NCBI GenBank assembly: GCA_003415625.1
Contig: PYIU01000008.1
Location: 1,426,001-1,490,000, forward strand
DNA: 64,000 nt
Reading direction: 5' to 3'
Source of the DNA: Aquanectria penicillioides
Lineage: Eukaryota > Ascomycota > Sordariomycetes > Hypocreales > Nectriaceae
Shown: positions 54,286-64,000 of the stretch, one piece after another
How the letters are laid out: each line of letters opens with the position of its first letter
Numbering within the stretch: position 1 is the first letter of the stretch
Notes under the pieces: generated by a model
What the model was told of the DNA's origin: nothing
Seen by the model: the letters and a program-made list of their open reading frames with translations, nothing else
Database searches by the model: none
Made by a program: the position numbers and the translations under genes

Positions 54286-57200
54286 TAGACTTGTATAACG
54301 AGGTGTCATAAGTGGCGAAGAGGAGGAGCGAAATGTGAGGGCATTGATAGACATTTACAGAAACACAGAACTTACACACAATGCACAATGCATGCATCAT
54401 GAGATATCGGAGGAGAGATTGTTACTCGTGTAACGTTTCGAGCCCCCTCCCCCCCCTTCTAGCCCTGCTTGTCACTAACGGTCCCGGGGGAGTTGTCCCT
54501 GTTGGAGTCAAACCTATTCTAGGCAAACCCAGCATCAAGGTGGCGGCAAGTCATGAGCAGGGCCCGGGCAGCCTGCCCCTCGCCAACAGGGGTAAGTGGC
54601 TAGTCGCCGAACTGTGGCTTTAGGCTACGGACTTGTCATCACTGAGACTTTTTTGTTGGAGGCGTGAGGCTCGAGACGTGAGGCTTGCGGAGTTGAGACA
54701 CAGGCACTGAATCAAGAACTGGAATGCAACCACGGGGTCTCCAAGTCGCGAGAGACATGTCTCCTCTCCGGTCCCTCCGGGGCGGTTTCACCATGGAGGA
54801 CGAGGAGGAGGAGCGTGGGGTTTCGCCTCGTCTTACGAAACGGCCAATGGATTTTTTAGAAAAGTTGGTTTGGGGCATGCCACCTTTTTTTTTTTTTAGG
54901 GTTGTCTTGATCGATCTGCTTAACATTGGTTGATTATGTTTCTGTGGCACGCGATTTTGGGGGTGCGAGTCGCAGGCCGCCGGCCGAGTGGCGATATGTC
55001 TGCGTGTGGGATGGGTGGGGATGGTTCACGTGCCGGGTTTTTTTTCTCAACATGGTGCGTGGGACGCATACTCGACCTTCTCCTCCCCGCGAGGCTTCTA
55101 GGCCAAGCAGCCTTGAAACGTTGTGGGATTACGGACTATGGGCTTCTTGGAGTGGGGGAGATCGGAGGATCCCGATGGTTTGGAGACAGGCTTTTTGGAG
55201 GTGGCCTTCAGGGAGTCTCCACCCTTAGGGGGAGGGGCAGATACGTACTTTGGTGTATGTGTGTGTGTGTGCTGTGAGGGCACGAGAGCGAGTGGTTCAG
55301 CGTGAGGATTCCCAAGGTGCAGTAGTGTTGCGATGACCAAGGCAGATGATGTTCGCATGAGCGCTTGGGAGCGTGAGTGGCATGACCAGGGTCTGGTCCA
55401 TTGCGGGTGGGGAGGTGTGATGATATCATGGGTTGTGGTCCCCCATTTCCTCATGAGAGCAGTAACTACACAGCACCTAGGCCTAGGTCCTGTACAGCAG
55501 CGGGGCGCATTACATAGCGCTGTAGTACAGCCGCTGCACTGCAGTTCAGTTCAGTCCAGTTTTCCATCAGTTCTAAGCCGTCTTGGGCTTGTCCTGGACG
55601 GTGCATGCATGGCCCATTGCCGCCTCGCAAATCCGCCATGCAGATTTGCTCATGTCCCTCGTGGATACAAGACAATGGTGGATGCATGGATCAAGGACTC
55701 TGCCGCCGTAACCACCCGCGAGAGGAGCCACCTGGATTGTGGTAGCTCCTGATGCCTATGCCATAATGCCCCCCGTCTGCATCCCGTTTAGGAACAGTCC
55801 GGCCCCAGTCACGCCCATTTCCCCGTACTTCCGCCCCAGCGTGCTGGGTCTGGAAGCGTCGTTTTGATGGGCCAAAATTCTACCACTATCGATTTCGGCG
55901 GTGGCGAGCGCTGGACAGGGAAACGGGACAAGGTCAGGGCCGTGCAGGTGTGTGTGCGTGTGTGCGTGTGTGCGGTGCGTGCGTGAGAGCGAGGCGGGCA
56001 GCGAGGGAATTCAACACTGAGCGAGTCCGGGTTGGCCTGCAGGGACCCGATCTAACTAACGAGGCCCCGTATAGGGGCCGTACGGCCCGGAGGACCCCAA
56101 TAACGGCGCTCGTCGAGATGCTTCCGGTATTTGGAATGAGATGGTCTGGAGCGTGGTCAAGTGTCTCGAACACGGGCATGGCCTTTGGGGGGCAGAGGCG
56201 GGCAAAGGCGAGCGAAGACGAGTTCCTTCAGGCCGCGTGGGACATTTGGGTCGCCGCAGGGTTGAGACACTTCTCACTTACGTTACGTGGGTGCGTGCAA
56301 GACTCGTCATCGCAGCTCGCAGGTTGGAATCTTGGGGATGTCGATGAACAAAATCCCAACATGTCTTCTTTTTTTTCACTTGTTCGTTCTTGTGTGTGGG
56401 ACAACAAAAATATGCCAGGTCATCATGGGGGTTGCGCGCCCTGGCAATGGATGAATCGCGATGGGCGAATTGCTTTGTTGCCCGCGTTTAGTTACACAAA
56501 GCAAAGCAAAGATTTGTTGTATCACTGTGCGTTGCTGTAATGCCCGATAACAATCAAAGACCAAGACAGGCCGGAGATGGCACCCGCCACCGGGACAAGA
56601 CACCCGCTACCGCGCGTCGTCTGTCCATTGTGCGTCGCGCTGCGCTGCTGTGCCCTGCCCTGCCCTCTGGTGCCCCTTATACACAGGTGCAGTGACAGCA
56701 GAGCAGGTCTCAAGTCCACGACAATAAGAGACAGGCGTGCCTTTTTTGGGGGGTGTTTCATTGACAGCAAGAATGCCGAGTCAGGCCTCTCTCGGCTTGG
56801 CCACTGCTGCGTCTGTATGCCGTGCTTGTCGGTTTGGTGCCCACAGCACTAGCCTCCCCGCCTGTTCACCTGAGCCAGCCCGGCCGCCTCGCGAGGTGAG
56901 CCAAGTTGTGCGTGCAGAAGTTGCATGTGGGCATGTGAGCGCCTAGACGGCACCTGCAGGCTGTCAACTCGGAGGAGGCTGGTTGGCGGATTTGGCCTTG
57001 GATTGGCGATGCTGATGATGGGGTTTTCCAGGTAGTGCATACAGTCTAGATAGGTGGCCAGCCAACCAAACCACGCCGGCCTGTCCTCGACGTCGACCGC
57101 GGGCCCAGATTAGACTTGGGCTGCACAAGACGGATGGACTGGGTTGCTGTCATTCAGTGGAGGTGGCTAGTGGGGATGTCTAGTGCGTGCGCCGCCTGTG

Positions 57201-58387
57201 GACCCTGGATAAACGTCCCCATAGCGGCTGACTCCACTGTAATCCGGGAGATGCGGTGCGTCTGTTAGCATCCTCCCTTCGCGGCCTGCTCAAGTGCAGC
57301 CAGTTCCTCGTATACAGTCCAGTCCCACGCCAGATCTAGCATTTGTCTCTCCGTTCATGGCCGGCCGGCCCGGTACTTGTACATACCTTCAGACACTTCT
57401 ATCTTGCTCATCTTGCATCTTGCAAGCGGAATACGAATAATCTGGCCCTGATTACGAGTGCTTGGCTTTCCCCTCATCGACGCTGACAATAGGCGCGAAA
57501 ACGGCCATGGGAAATGTTAGCCCCCCTGCTCTGCTGGGACCTCTCGGCCTCTCCCCCCTCCGCTCTGCAAGCAACGACCGGATCGGGAGGCGTCCATCTT
57601 GGCCACCCACCTCGCACACACACCCAATGGCCATTTTTGTGCTCGCGTAGGCCACTGCCAAGACACGCCCTTTACAGCTTAAGGCAAAACCTCCACCGAA
57701 GAGGGGGGAAAACGTAAGGGGGGTGAACCATGGTGGGCATGAAGAGAGTTTGTGGACAGCCCGAATCACGCAGAGGAGAGAGCATTGCAAACGGCACCAC
57801 TATAGGGACAATGTTTTTTTATTTTTTTATTTTCTCGCTCATTGGGACAATTACATTGTGTGGGAATGGATGCAAATATCATGTGTGAGCCCACTGCGGG
57901 TGTTGCATACATAGTAGCGAACCCACTAAGAAATATCGCGGGCATGCGGCATGGGTGTGGAGAAGGATGATGAGATGGTGGTGGACTGAGTCGGCAGATG
58001 GAGGATGGCCCCAGTTCCAGACTTCCAGTTGGAGCTGGCAGCATTTCGTCCATGGCATCATATCGTGTCGTTGACAGCGAGGCAAGGGACAAGGGACCAC
58101 ACACGAGGAGTAGACCCCTCATATCCGAGCCGAGGGACTTGGAGAACTGGGCAAGAGACCAGGCAGGGCACGTACTCTCGGCGCCCGCTTGGGGGAGCAT
58201 ATGCCATGGCCGTGAGAGCCTCATGCCCAGCCCCAGGCACAAGGCACAGCACAGGAATACGGGTAACGTTATCGATCAAGAGCCTCTGATCAAAGTTAAC
58301 TTTCAGATGCCCGCACCCACCAGGAGGTCTGCCACCCGATCCCGTGTGTCTGGATGGGATGCCCATTGATCACCCACGCCCATCCGC

Positions 58388-58403
58388 GGGCGCGCGCGCG
58401 CGC
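58388..58403. repeat. Alternating CG tract (potential Z-DNA)
   Basis: An uninterrupted alternation of G and C of about 16 nt in noncoding DNA. Alternating purine-pyrimidine GC tracts are the classic Z-forming sequence. Confidence 0.75.
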
Positions 58404-59380
58404 CATCTAGACCTGGACATGGAACCTTGGCCTGTACGCTAAACCTGATGTCGACCGCCCCGGAACCCGGGTACCGGTGAGTAGGTAGGAGAGAGTGCTC
58501 TGGCTTCGGAGTCTGGACGTGGCTGTAGAGTTAATTGCATCAAAGGGATCGCCGTCACACAGTTGAGGATGGTAGTGGAATGGATCTTTTTTTTTAACCT
58601 CTTAAAATATCTCCCCCTGAACCTTGCTCCAAATTCTCTGGTGCTTCTTTTTTTGGCCGTTTACTTTCTGGTTCGCTGTCAGAGGGGGGAGGAAATGGAA
58701 AGGTGCAACACTGGGCTGTTGGTTGTGGCGTCTTGCCTCCCATCACTATCATCCCATCATTCCCATGTTGACTTGCCCATGTCATGGCTCCTGTGCCGAT
58801 GGCGCTGGGCGCCGATATTGTATCTCCACCACGCAATCGCCTCTTCCGAGAAGAACCCCTGGCCCCCTGGCTCCCCTCTCCATTTTTACAGCGCAGTACC
58901 GGTACATGCCACCGGAGCTTGCATGCTCAGAGCTCCAGTTTTCTGACGTCTCTCCATTTTTTCGTCCGGTTGTTTATGCTTTCTTCCCGAGGGCCGTCGG
59001 TGCTGTCAGTGTCGTCGTTGTGCACATGCTGCGCTGTGCACGCACCCGGAGGTGCTTTTCTGCGCGCTGTGCTGTGCCGTGCGATGCTGGCCCCAGTGAT
59101 TCCTGGTTAGGAACCTAGGTTCTCATTGCTGGGCTAGGCAGTTCCAGGTGATTTCTACAGGGGTCGCCGGCCACTAACCGCCGACCACTAGCCTCTAAAA
59201 CAGAAGAGAGACAGATGGCCATCAGAGGGCAGAGGGAACCCACCCACCGGCGCCGCCTTGGGCTTGCCCCTGCCTTGTTGGCTTGGGCCGATGGCCTCGT
59301 TGGTTCTAGGTCGAACGAACGCTACGACGTAAGGCAAGCTAAGGCGCAGGGAGTGTGTACAGTAACTTGGCTGCTAGGTG

Positions 59381-59412
59381 TGGTATGGTATGGTATGGTA
59401 CAGCGCTGTACC
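59381..59412. repeat. TGGTA tandem repeat joined to a perfect 16-nt palindrome
   Basis: Four TGGTA units (59381-59400) run into GGTACAGCGCTGTACC (59397-59412), which equals its own reverse complement. It lies about 0.9 kb upstream of the FHA-RING gene start and could be a dimeric protein-binding site or chance. Confidence 0.7.
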
Positions 59413-60302
59413 TCTGTACCGACATCCCATGCTCATGGCCATCCCAACCCGTTCCCGATCTTCCAAAAACAACCTCCCGCCGCCGCAATCCGTTCCCTTC
59501 TTCCTTCGCATCTGCTTTTGCTTTTTTGCTCCAATCCATCTGAGCTTCCCCGGTCCTTCTTAACTGTTCGCGCTGCTTGTCTTGCTTCTCGCGCGCCCGG
59601 ATCCCGAGTCGGAAGCATCACGTCCCGCGCCTGTCAGGCACAAAGCTCTCCTGGACGAATCATCACTACGCTATCCATCTCACTCAGCTCACCACCCTCT
59701 CAACCACCTCGCTTTGCGATCGAGTAACAAAGGGCAAAAGCAAAACAACGAGAGAACGGCGGCGGCGACCAGCGACGGCAACGTGCAACGGCCACTGGTT
59801 CTTTGCACCTTCTCTCTGGCATTGCCCCCGGGCATTCATTTTTTGATCACCTCTCACTTTTGCTCCCGCTGCATCGGCGTAGGATCCATCGAGGTACCCT
59901 CCCCTCAGACCAGCTACTCTTGTCTCAGTTGCTCGGATCTCAGGCGTGGACTGTCTACCGCATCGCCGCCTTCAGTTGGCTAGCATCGTCTCGCCATCCC
60001 CATCCCCCCAAAGTCGAGAACGAACGTTGGACGCCTTTAAAGCCAAGAAATTCGTTCGCGGCCTGAGCTGGGCATAATATTCTTAGTCCGGGCTTGAATC
60101 CTTTTCCACCCTAAACCCTTTTTTTTTCTTTCCCTATCTTATTACCGCCGCAGCCCCCCCTCGACTTGCCGCCTTTGCACCCTCGCATTGTCCCAGTCGT
60201 CCTCCTGTTGCTTCCTGGAACTCGCGGCGGCGATCACCAACAACCACCATTTATCCCTCCGTCTCTCTCCCTGGTTTTCACCAGGCCGCGGCTCCTCCTC
60301 CA

Positions 60303-62277
60303 ATGTTTACCCAGCCGGTTTCATCGCCGCCTCCTGGCCCCACGACGACGACCTCAACTGCGACGTCTCGGCCCAGTCGCCTGCGCGGTCTCAGTTACCT
60401 GCGCAATTACACGCAGAACCACCTGCTCTCTCGCGACGGCCACCACAGCGGCGCTGGATCAGGCCCAGGCAGCGGATCTGCCAGCGGAAGCACGTCCCCC
60501 GGACGACACACTACCAGCCTCACGCGATCGCTCAGCCATTCGCCAACTACCAGCGGTCCACCACCGCCCGGCCAGAATAACCACTTGACCCTCGTCAGTT
60601 CCACGCCCGATCCCGTGAGGATTTCTTCGGCCGTTACCACCAACACCACCAACGCCGCGACCACAACCACCACCACCACCACCACAACCACTACCACGTC
60701 GCCTATTCCCTCACCCGTCCCCGCACTTCCATCTGCGTCTGCCGACTCGTCTACTTCTGGTTCCTCGCTTCAGCAGCAGCTCACTCCTGCCTCTGCTTCT
60801 GCCTCCGCTACTTCTGCCTCCGCTTCTGACGCCCAGAACCCCACCACCACTGCAGAGCCCTCTGCCACTACTGCGGAGCCTTCTGCGTCAACATCAGCCG
60901 ACGACATGACGAGAACGAGAACCTCGACCACCGGCGAGGGCACTCCCAAGGATTCGGACGCTATGCCTTCGATCCGCTTTTCCGCCTACTACGACCCGCG
61001 ATCCACCCGCCCGTCGCTTACCTTCCCCCCCATCTCCAGGACTCTGCCTACCGGCTCAGAGAAGATTAGGGTCGGTCGTTACTCGGAGCGCGACAGCCAC
61101 TCCATGGCCAACGCCCCAGGAAACCAGCCCTCTGCTGCCCCCGTCGGCTTCAAGAGCAAGGTCGTCAGTCGCCGACACTGCGAATTTTGGTACGAGGATG
61201 GAAAATGGTACATCAAGGACGTCAAGAGCTCGTCGGGAACCTTTTTGAACCACATCCGCCTGAGCCCTCCCTCACAGGAGAGCAAGGCTTTCCCCGTCAA
61301 CGATGGCGATATCGTTCAGCTGGGCATCGACTTCAAGGGCGGTGAGGAGATGATTTTCCGATGCGTTAAGATGCGCTTGGAACTCAACCGTGGATGGCAG
61401 AACAAGCTCAACACCTTCAAGTACGTGTTTCATCTGCATAGTCATCTCTTGAAACCTAGATTGCTGACCTCTTAATAGCATGGCTGCTCACAAGCGTCTC
61501 AAAGACATGGCTGCCAGCGGCGCCTCCACATCCAGCTCCCAGGATTGCTCAATCTGCCTGAGCTCTATCGCGGTAAGTTTTGAAGGAATCCCGCTCCCCG
61601 GCGGGATTTGGCGAATCCTTCCACTAATACGTCTCCAGCCCTGCCAATCCTTGTTTGTGGCGCCTTGCTCTCACACATGGCATTTCAAGTGCGTGAGATC
61701 GCTGCTCATGTCACCCCAATATCCTATTTTTATCTGTCCCAACTGCCGCGCCGGCGCCGACCTCGAAGCGGACGTGGACGAGCTCGCCGAAGAATGGGAA
61801 CAACTCAAGAATGAAGAGAAGGCAGCATCGGAGGCTGAAGCTGGATCTGATGCCGCAGCTGAAACCGAGTCTGCACCTGCAGCGCCCGCCACGGCGAACG
61901 AAGTTGCAACCACCCCACGAGACCTTCCAGCCACGCCCGATCTTGATGTCATGGACGTGACAGTCAACATTACACCCGAGAGCCCGCAGCGGGGAGTTCT
62001 GCCTCATACAATCTCCGAGCCCCTGCCAATTAGGAACGCGGCCTCTGGGGCCGGCAGACAGAATGCTCTGCGAGACAGCCGTACGCCATCACCACCCGGC
62101 CTCACGAATGGTACAGAGGGACCCATTACTCCGAGGAATAATGCCGGGCCCTGGGTCTTTGACGGAAGTGCTGGACGTAACCCCGATCTGACGAACGCCG
62201 AGATGCGCAGCCTTGATGCCGCTGCTGACCTGGACGTAAACGGACACCTTGCCAGCGATGATTCAGCTTCCCGGTAG
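60303..62277 (+). CDS. FHA-RING E3 ubiquitin ligase, Dma1/Chf1 family, 616 aa
   Basis: Exons are 60303-61420, 61479-61572 and 61639-62277, in phase. The N-terminal 250 residues are disordered, Ser/Thr/Pro-rich, with a run of about 13 threonines (60661-60700) and a phased SASA/TTAEPSA region. An FHA domain starts near residue 257 (VGRYSERDS, then VVSRRHCEFWY and SSGTFLNHIRLS, giving the phospho-threonine pocket Arg, Ser, His and Asn). A C3H2C3 RING follows at 396-440 (CSIC, APCSHTWHFKC, CPNC). This FHA-then-RING order is that of S. pombe Dma1 and yeast Dma1/Dma2, which delay mitotic exit and septation by ubiquitinating phosphorylated partners. The C-terminus is Ala/Glu-rich. Intron 2 is 66 nt and stop-free in frame, so its retention would add 22 residues inside the RING. 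Confidence 0.92.
61573..61638 (+). other. In-frame, retainable intron with hairpin inside the RING
   Basis: The intron has a strong GTAAGT donor and CTCCAG acceptor but a length divisible by three and no stop. AATCCCGC (61587-61594) and GCGGGATT (61601-61608) form an 8-bp stem with a 6-nt loop. Retention would separate the first cysteine pair of the RING from the third cysteine. Confidence 0.6.
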
Positions 62278-63731
62278 GAGTGGGCGGCCAAGGGATACCG
62301 AGGGTGACTTATTGCGCCCTTTCTTTTTTTGCATAGACCAGTCCACACCGACGTTGGCATTCGTTGATTTTATCCTACTCGGGGCGCACAAGGGCGGAAC
62401 TATTATTTTCTGACACTCATGGCGACGGCGCCCCTTTATTTTGCCTTTCCTCCTGGGGGCCACCACATCATGCAAAGCACAGGCGTTGGGGAGTTTTTTT
62501 TGATGTCATTCATTTTCAGCTCCTGATCTTGTTCCTGGTGAAGGAGAACAACTACTACGGACCGGACAAGGGCGAGATTTGCCCTGGGATTAGGGATGCA
62601 AAGGCTCTGTTTTTGGACATGGCGGTATAAGCGATCTTGTAAACGGAAGACTGCCCTGGATTGTTTGGGTTTCAGAGCACTGGTAGATAACTTGGCATAT
62701 TATATATCACGACTTTTAGTCGTGGTCGTTGTGGAAATGGAAGGCTGATAATGAGATGGACTGCACATATAAATACCACATCGATTCATTCTACCATGCA
62801 ATTTCAATGATCCACATTCCTCCCAGGTTTCATGATGAGACAAACCCAAGACTTAAGCATCGCTAATACCTATGGAGCATCTTAGCAATCCATGATAGGT
62901 GCTAGTCTAAACTAATAGTAAACATATTGAACCTGTCTCCTTGTTGGATATTTTTCTCTGGGTGGGAAATAGGCTAGTTGAGGAACCTTGCCCAAGGAGC
63001 ATCTGGCTGCGATGTATGGGTCTATTGCTCGCGCACAAGCCATTGGAAGTATAGAACCTAAAGTACTACTTGCTTCGGCGATGGGGCACCTCTAGTTTTT
63101 GCTGAGGTGCTATGGTTCAATAGTGCCTCATTCTTACCCCAGATAGGGTTATGGATCATGTCGAAGATCGTCTTCGTAGCACTTGTGGCCTCCCGGTTCA
63201 TTTATATTAAAGTGATTTCGATGAAATTGCTTAGCTTATTTTTAAGGAAATTGAAGATCTACACTTAGAGCCCGTGGTAGAACACCACTGCTAAAGCAAT
63301 CCAAGAAAATATAACCTTCACAGAGCTTGGCTGCCATCCTGTGCGCACCACTCAAGACACGATATTGAAACTAAGGGTGTCAAAATTTGCCTTGAAGCTC
63401 TCCTCGTTTTTCAATTGGCACATTTGAGTACCGATGCTCTTTAGATTTTACAATTGGCCCTTTTTTTATTCCAAAATAAGGATCAGGCTGAGCTGGGCTG
63501 GTCAGCTGAATTGGCTTGGATGACGGTAAGTTGAACCTCATCAAAAACCTCATCCGGTTCAAGAAATCTATTCACTATTCTAGCGATTTTCATGCCTCAA
63601 ACTATAGGGCTTACGGTATCCCAAAACATTTGGCCTTTGACCCTTGTGCCTCAGACCGAGCCTTTGTTGACCCTCTCCAAGGAACCGCAGTAGGCTTGAC
63701 GCTGGCGACCAAACGACTGATCGCCTCCCAA
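62278..63731. other. AT-rich intergenic region before the STAND relic
   Basis: After the FHA-RING 3'UTR the sequence becomes clearly AT-rich from about 62640 onward, with only short frames. This change in composition coincides with the approach to a decayed STAND gene and suggests an accessory or degenerating segment. No repeat family is recognised. Confidence 0.5.
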
Positions 63732-64000
63732 ATGGCAGAAGCGGTGGGCCTCGTGGTCGCCAGTGGCCAGTTCATCGAACAGAGATCAAACTTATTCAAC
63801 TTTGCAAGAAACTTTGTGATAAGCTCCGTGATGCTCCTGATGAAAAAAGCTCATAGAGAGAAGAAATCAGCGGACTTCAGGCTGTACTCATGAAGATCAC
63901 AAGCTGCCCTGCTCTACAAAAAGAAGGTCTCGATCAGACAATCCAGCAATTCACGGCAACCAGCAACGACCTAGGTGCGATACTGGATAAGAGTGACTTT
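63732..64000 (+). pseudogene. Broken N-terminus of a fungal STAND/NLR-type gene (continues past window)
   Basis: An ATG at 63732 opens MAEAVGLVVASGQFIEQRSNLFNFA, the look of the fungal STAND N-terminal domain found in NACHT, NB-ARC and ankyrin proteins linked to incompatibility and immunity. After about 63805 the family-like sequence continues in another frame (KKLCDKLRDAPDE), meets a TAG at 63854-63856, then resumes as REEISGLQAVLMKITSCPAL and runs open to the edge. One frameshift and one stop within 270 nt indicate a relic; a misread base plus an unmodelled intron is a less likely alternative. The effector, NTPase and repeat domains would lie beyond the window. Confidence 0.6.

Larger units (their letters stand above)
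54286..60302. other. Gene-poor spacer, 6.0 kb, ending in the DMA1-type promoter
   Basis: No coherent gene is visible between VPS16 and the FHA-RING gene. Simple sequences are frequent: T run (54883-54896), GT tracts (55257-55271, 55947-55980), a CG dinucleotide tract (58388-58403), and TGGTA tandem repeats at 59381-59400 leading into a palindrome. From about 59440 on, the strand is C/T-rich with long CT tracts, as expected for the promoter and leader of the downstream gene. Frames of 100-196 codons occur but carry no family signature. Confidence 0.5.

Noticed and set aside
55950..56540. 196-codon plus-strand frame in the 6 kb spacer
   Set aside because: Starts within GT microsatellite sequence and has no recognisable domain.
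1..64000. tRNA, 5S rRNA, CRISPR arrays and complete transposons
   Set aside because: By eye I found no A/B-box pair with cloverleaf, no 5S-like sequence, no regular spacer arrays and no transposase or reverse transcriptase motifs; a tool scan would be more sensitive.

Overview
The window is a piece of a filamentous ascomycete chromosome, most likely a Sordariomycete and plausibly Hypocreales. The evidence is short (about 48-140 nt) spliceosomal introns with GTAAGT-like donors and GCTAAC-like branch sites, a Pth11-like rhodopsin-domain receptor, fungal-type eIF4B, ATG16 and DOT1 architectures, and a fungal STAND N-terminal domain at the right edge. No bacterial, phage or CRISPR signals are visible. 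Gene models were built by hand from reading frames and splice signals; every multi-exon model keeps phase at all junctions.

Layout, left to right. 1-7200 (-): intron-free bulk of an FMP27/BLTP2-type bridge-like lipid transfer protein, cut by the left edge. 9876-10703 (-): four-exon Tim17/22/23-like small membrane protein, divergent from 11535-13603 (+), the translation factor eIF4B, which carries an apparent 1-nt deletion. 14822-15469 (-): Nudix hydrolase. 16344-17999 (-): Golgi pH regulator/GTG-type channel. 21170-23725 (-): universal stress protein with a roughly 1 kb first intron and an uncertain trailing reading frame. 23726-29579: long gene-poor, low-complexity spacer. 29580-31212 (-): eIF3 subunit l, sharing a 660-nt divergent promoter with EFL1/RIA1 (31873-35130, +), a ribosome-biogenesis GTPase. 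35515-40903 (-): tandem array of three F-box/leucine-rich paralogues, one of them a multi-frameshift pseudogene. 44812-46327 (+): Pth11-like receptor. 48447-49993 (+): DOT1 H3K79 methyltransferase, tail-to-tail with ATG16 (50198-50961, -), which is divergent from VPS16 (51391-54285, +). 54286-60302: second long gene-poor spacer. 60303-62277 (+): FHA-RING ubiquitin ligase of the Dma1/Chf1 family. 63732-64000 (+): broken N-terminus of a STAND/NLR-type gene, cut by the right edge.

Functional threads are translation and ribosome biogenesis (eIF4B, eIF3l, EFL1), membrane traffic, lipid transfer and autophagy (FMP27, GPHR, VPS16, ATG16), chromatin and cell cycle (DOT1, Dma1), and two fast-evolving accessory families (F-box/LRR array, STAND relic). 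I found no whole new system. The best leads are the eIF4B frame break, the decaying F-box array, the STAND relic, the two candidate starts plus in-frame tail of the stress protein, and several non-standard splicing situations: a possible microexon, a GC-AG intron, and an in-frame retainable intron inside a RING domain.
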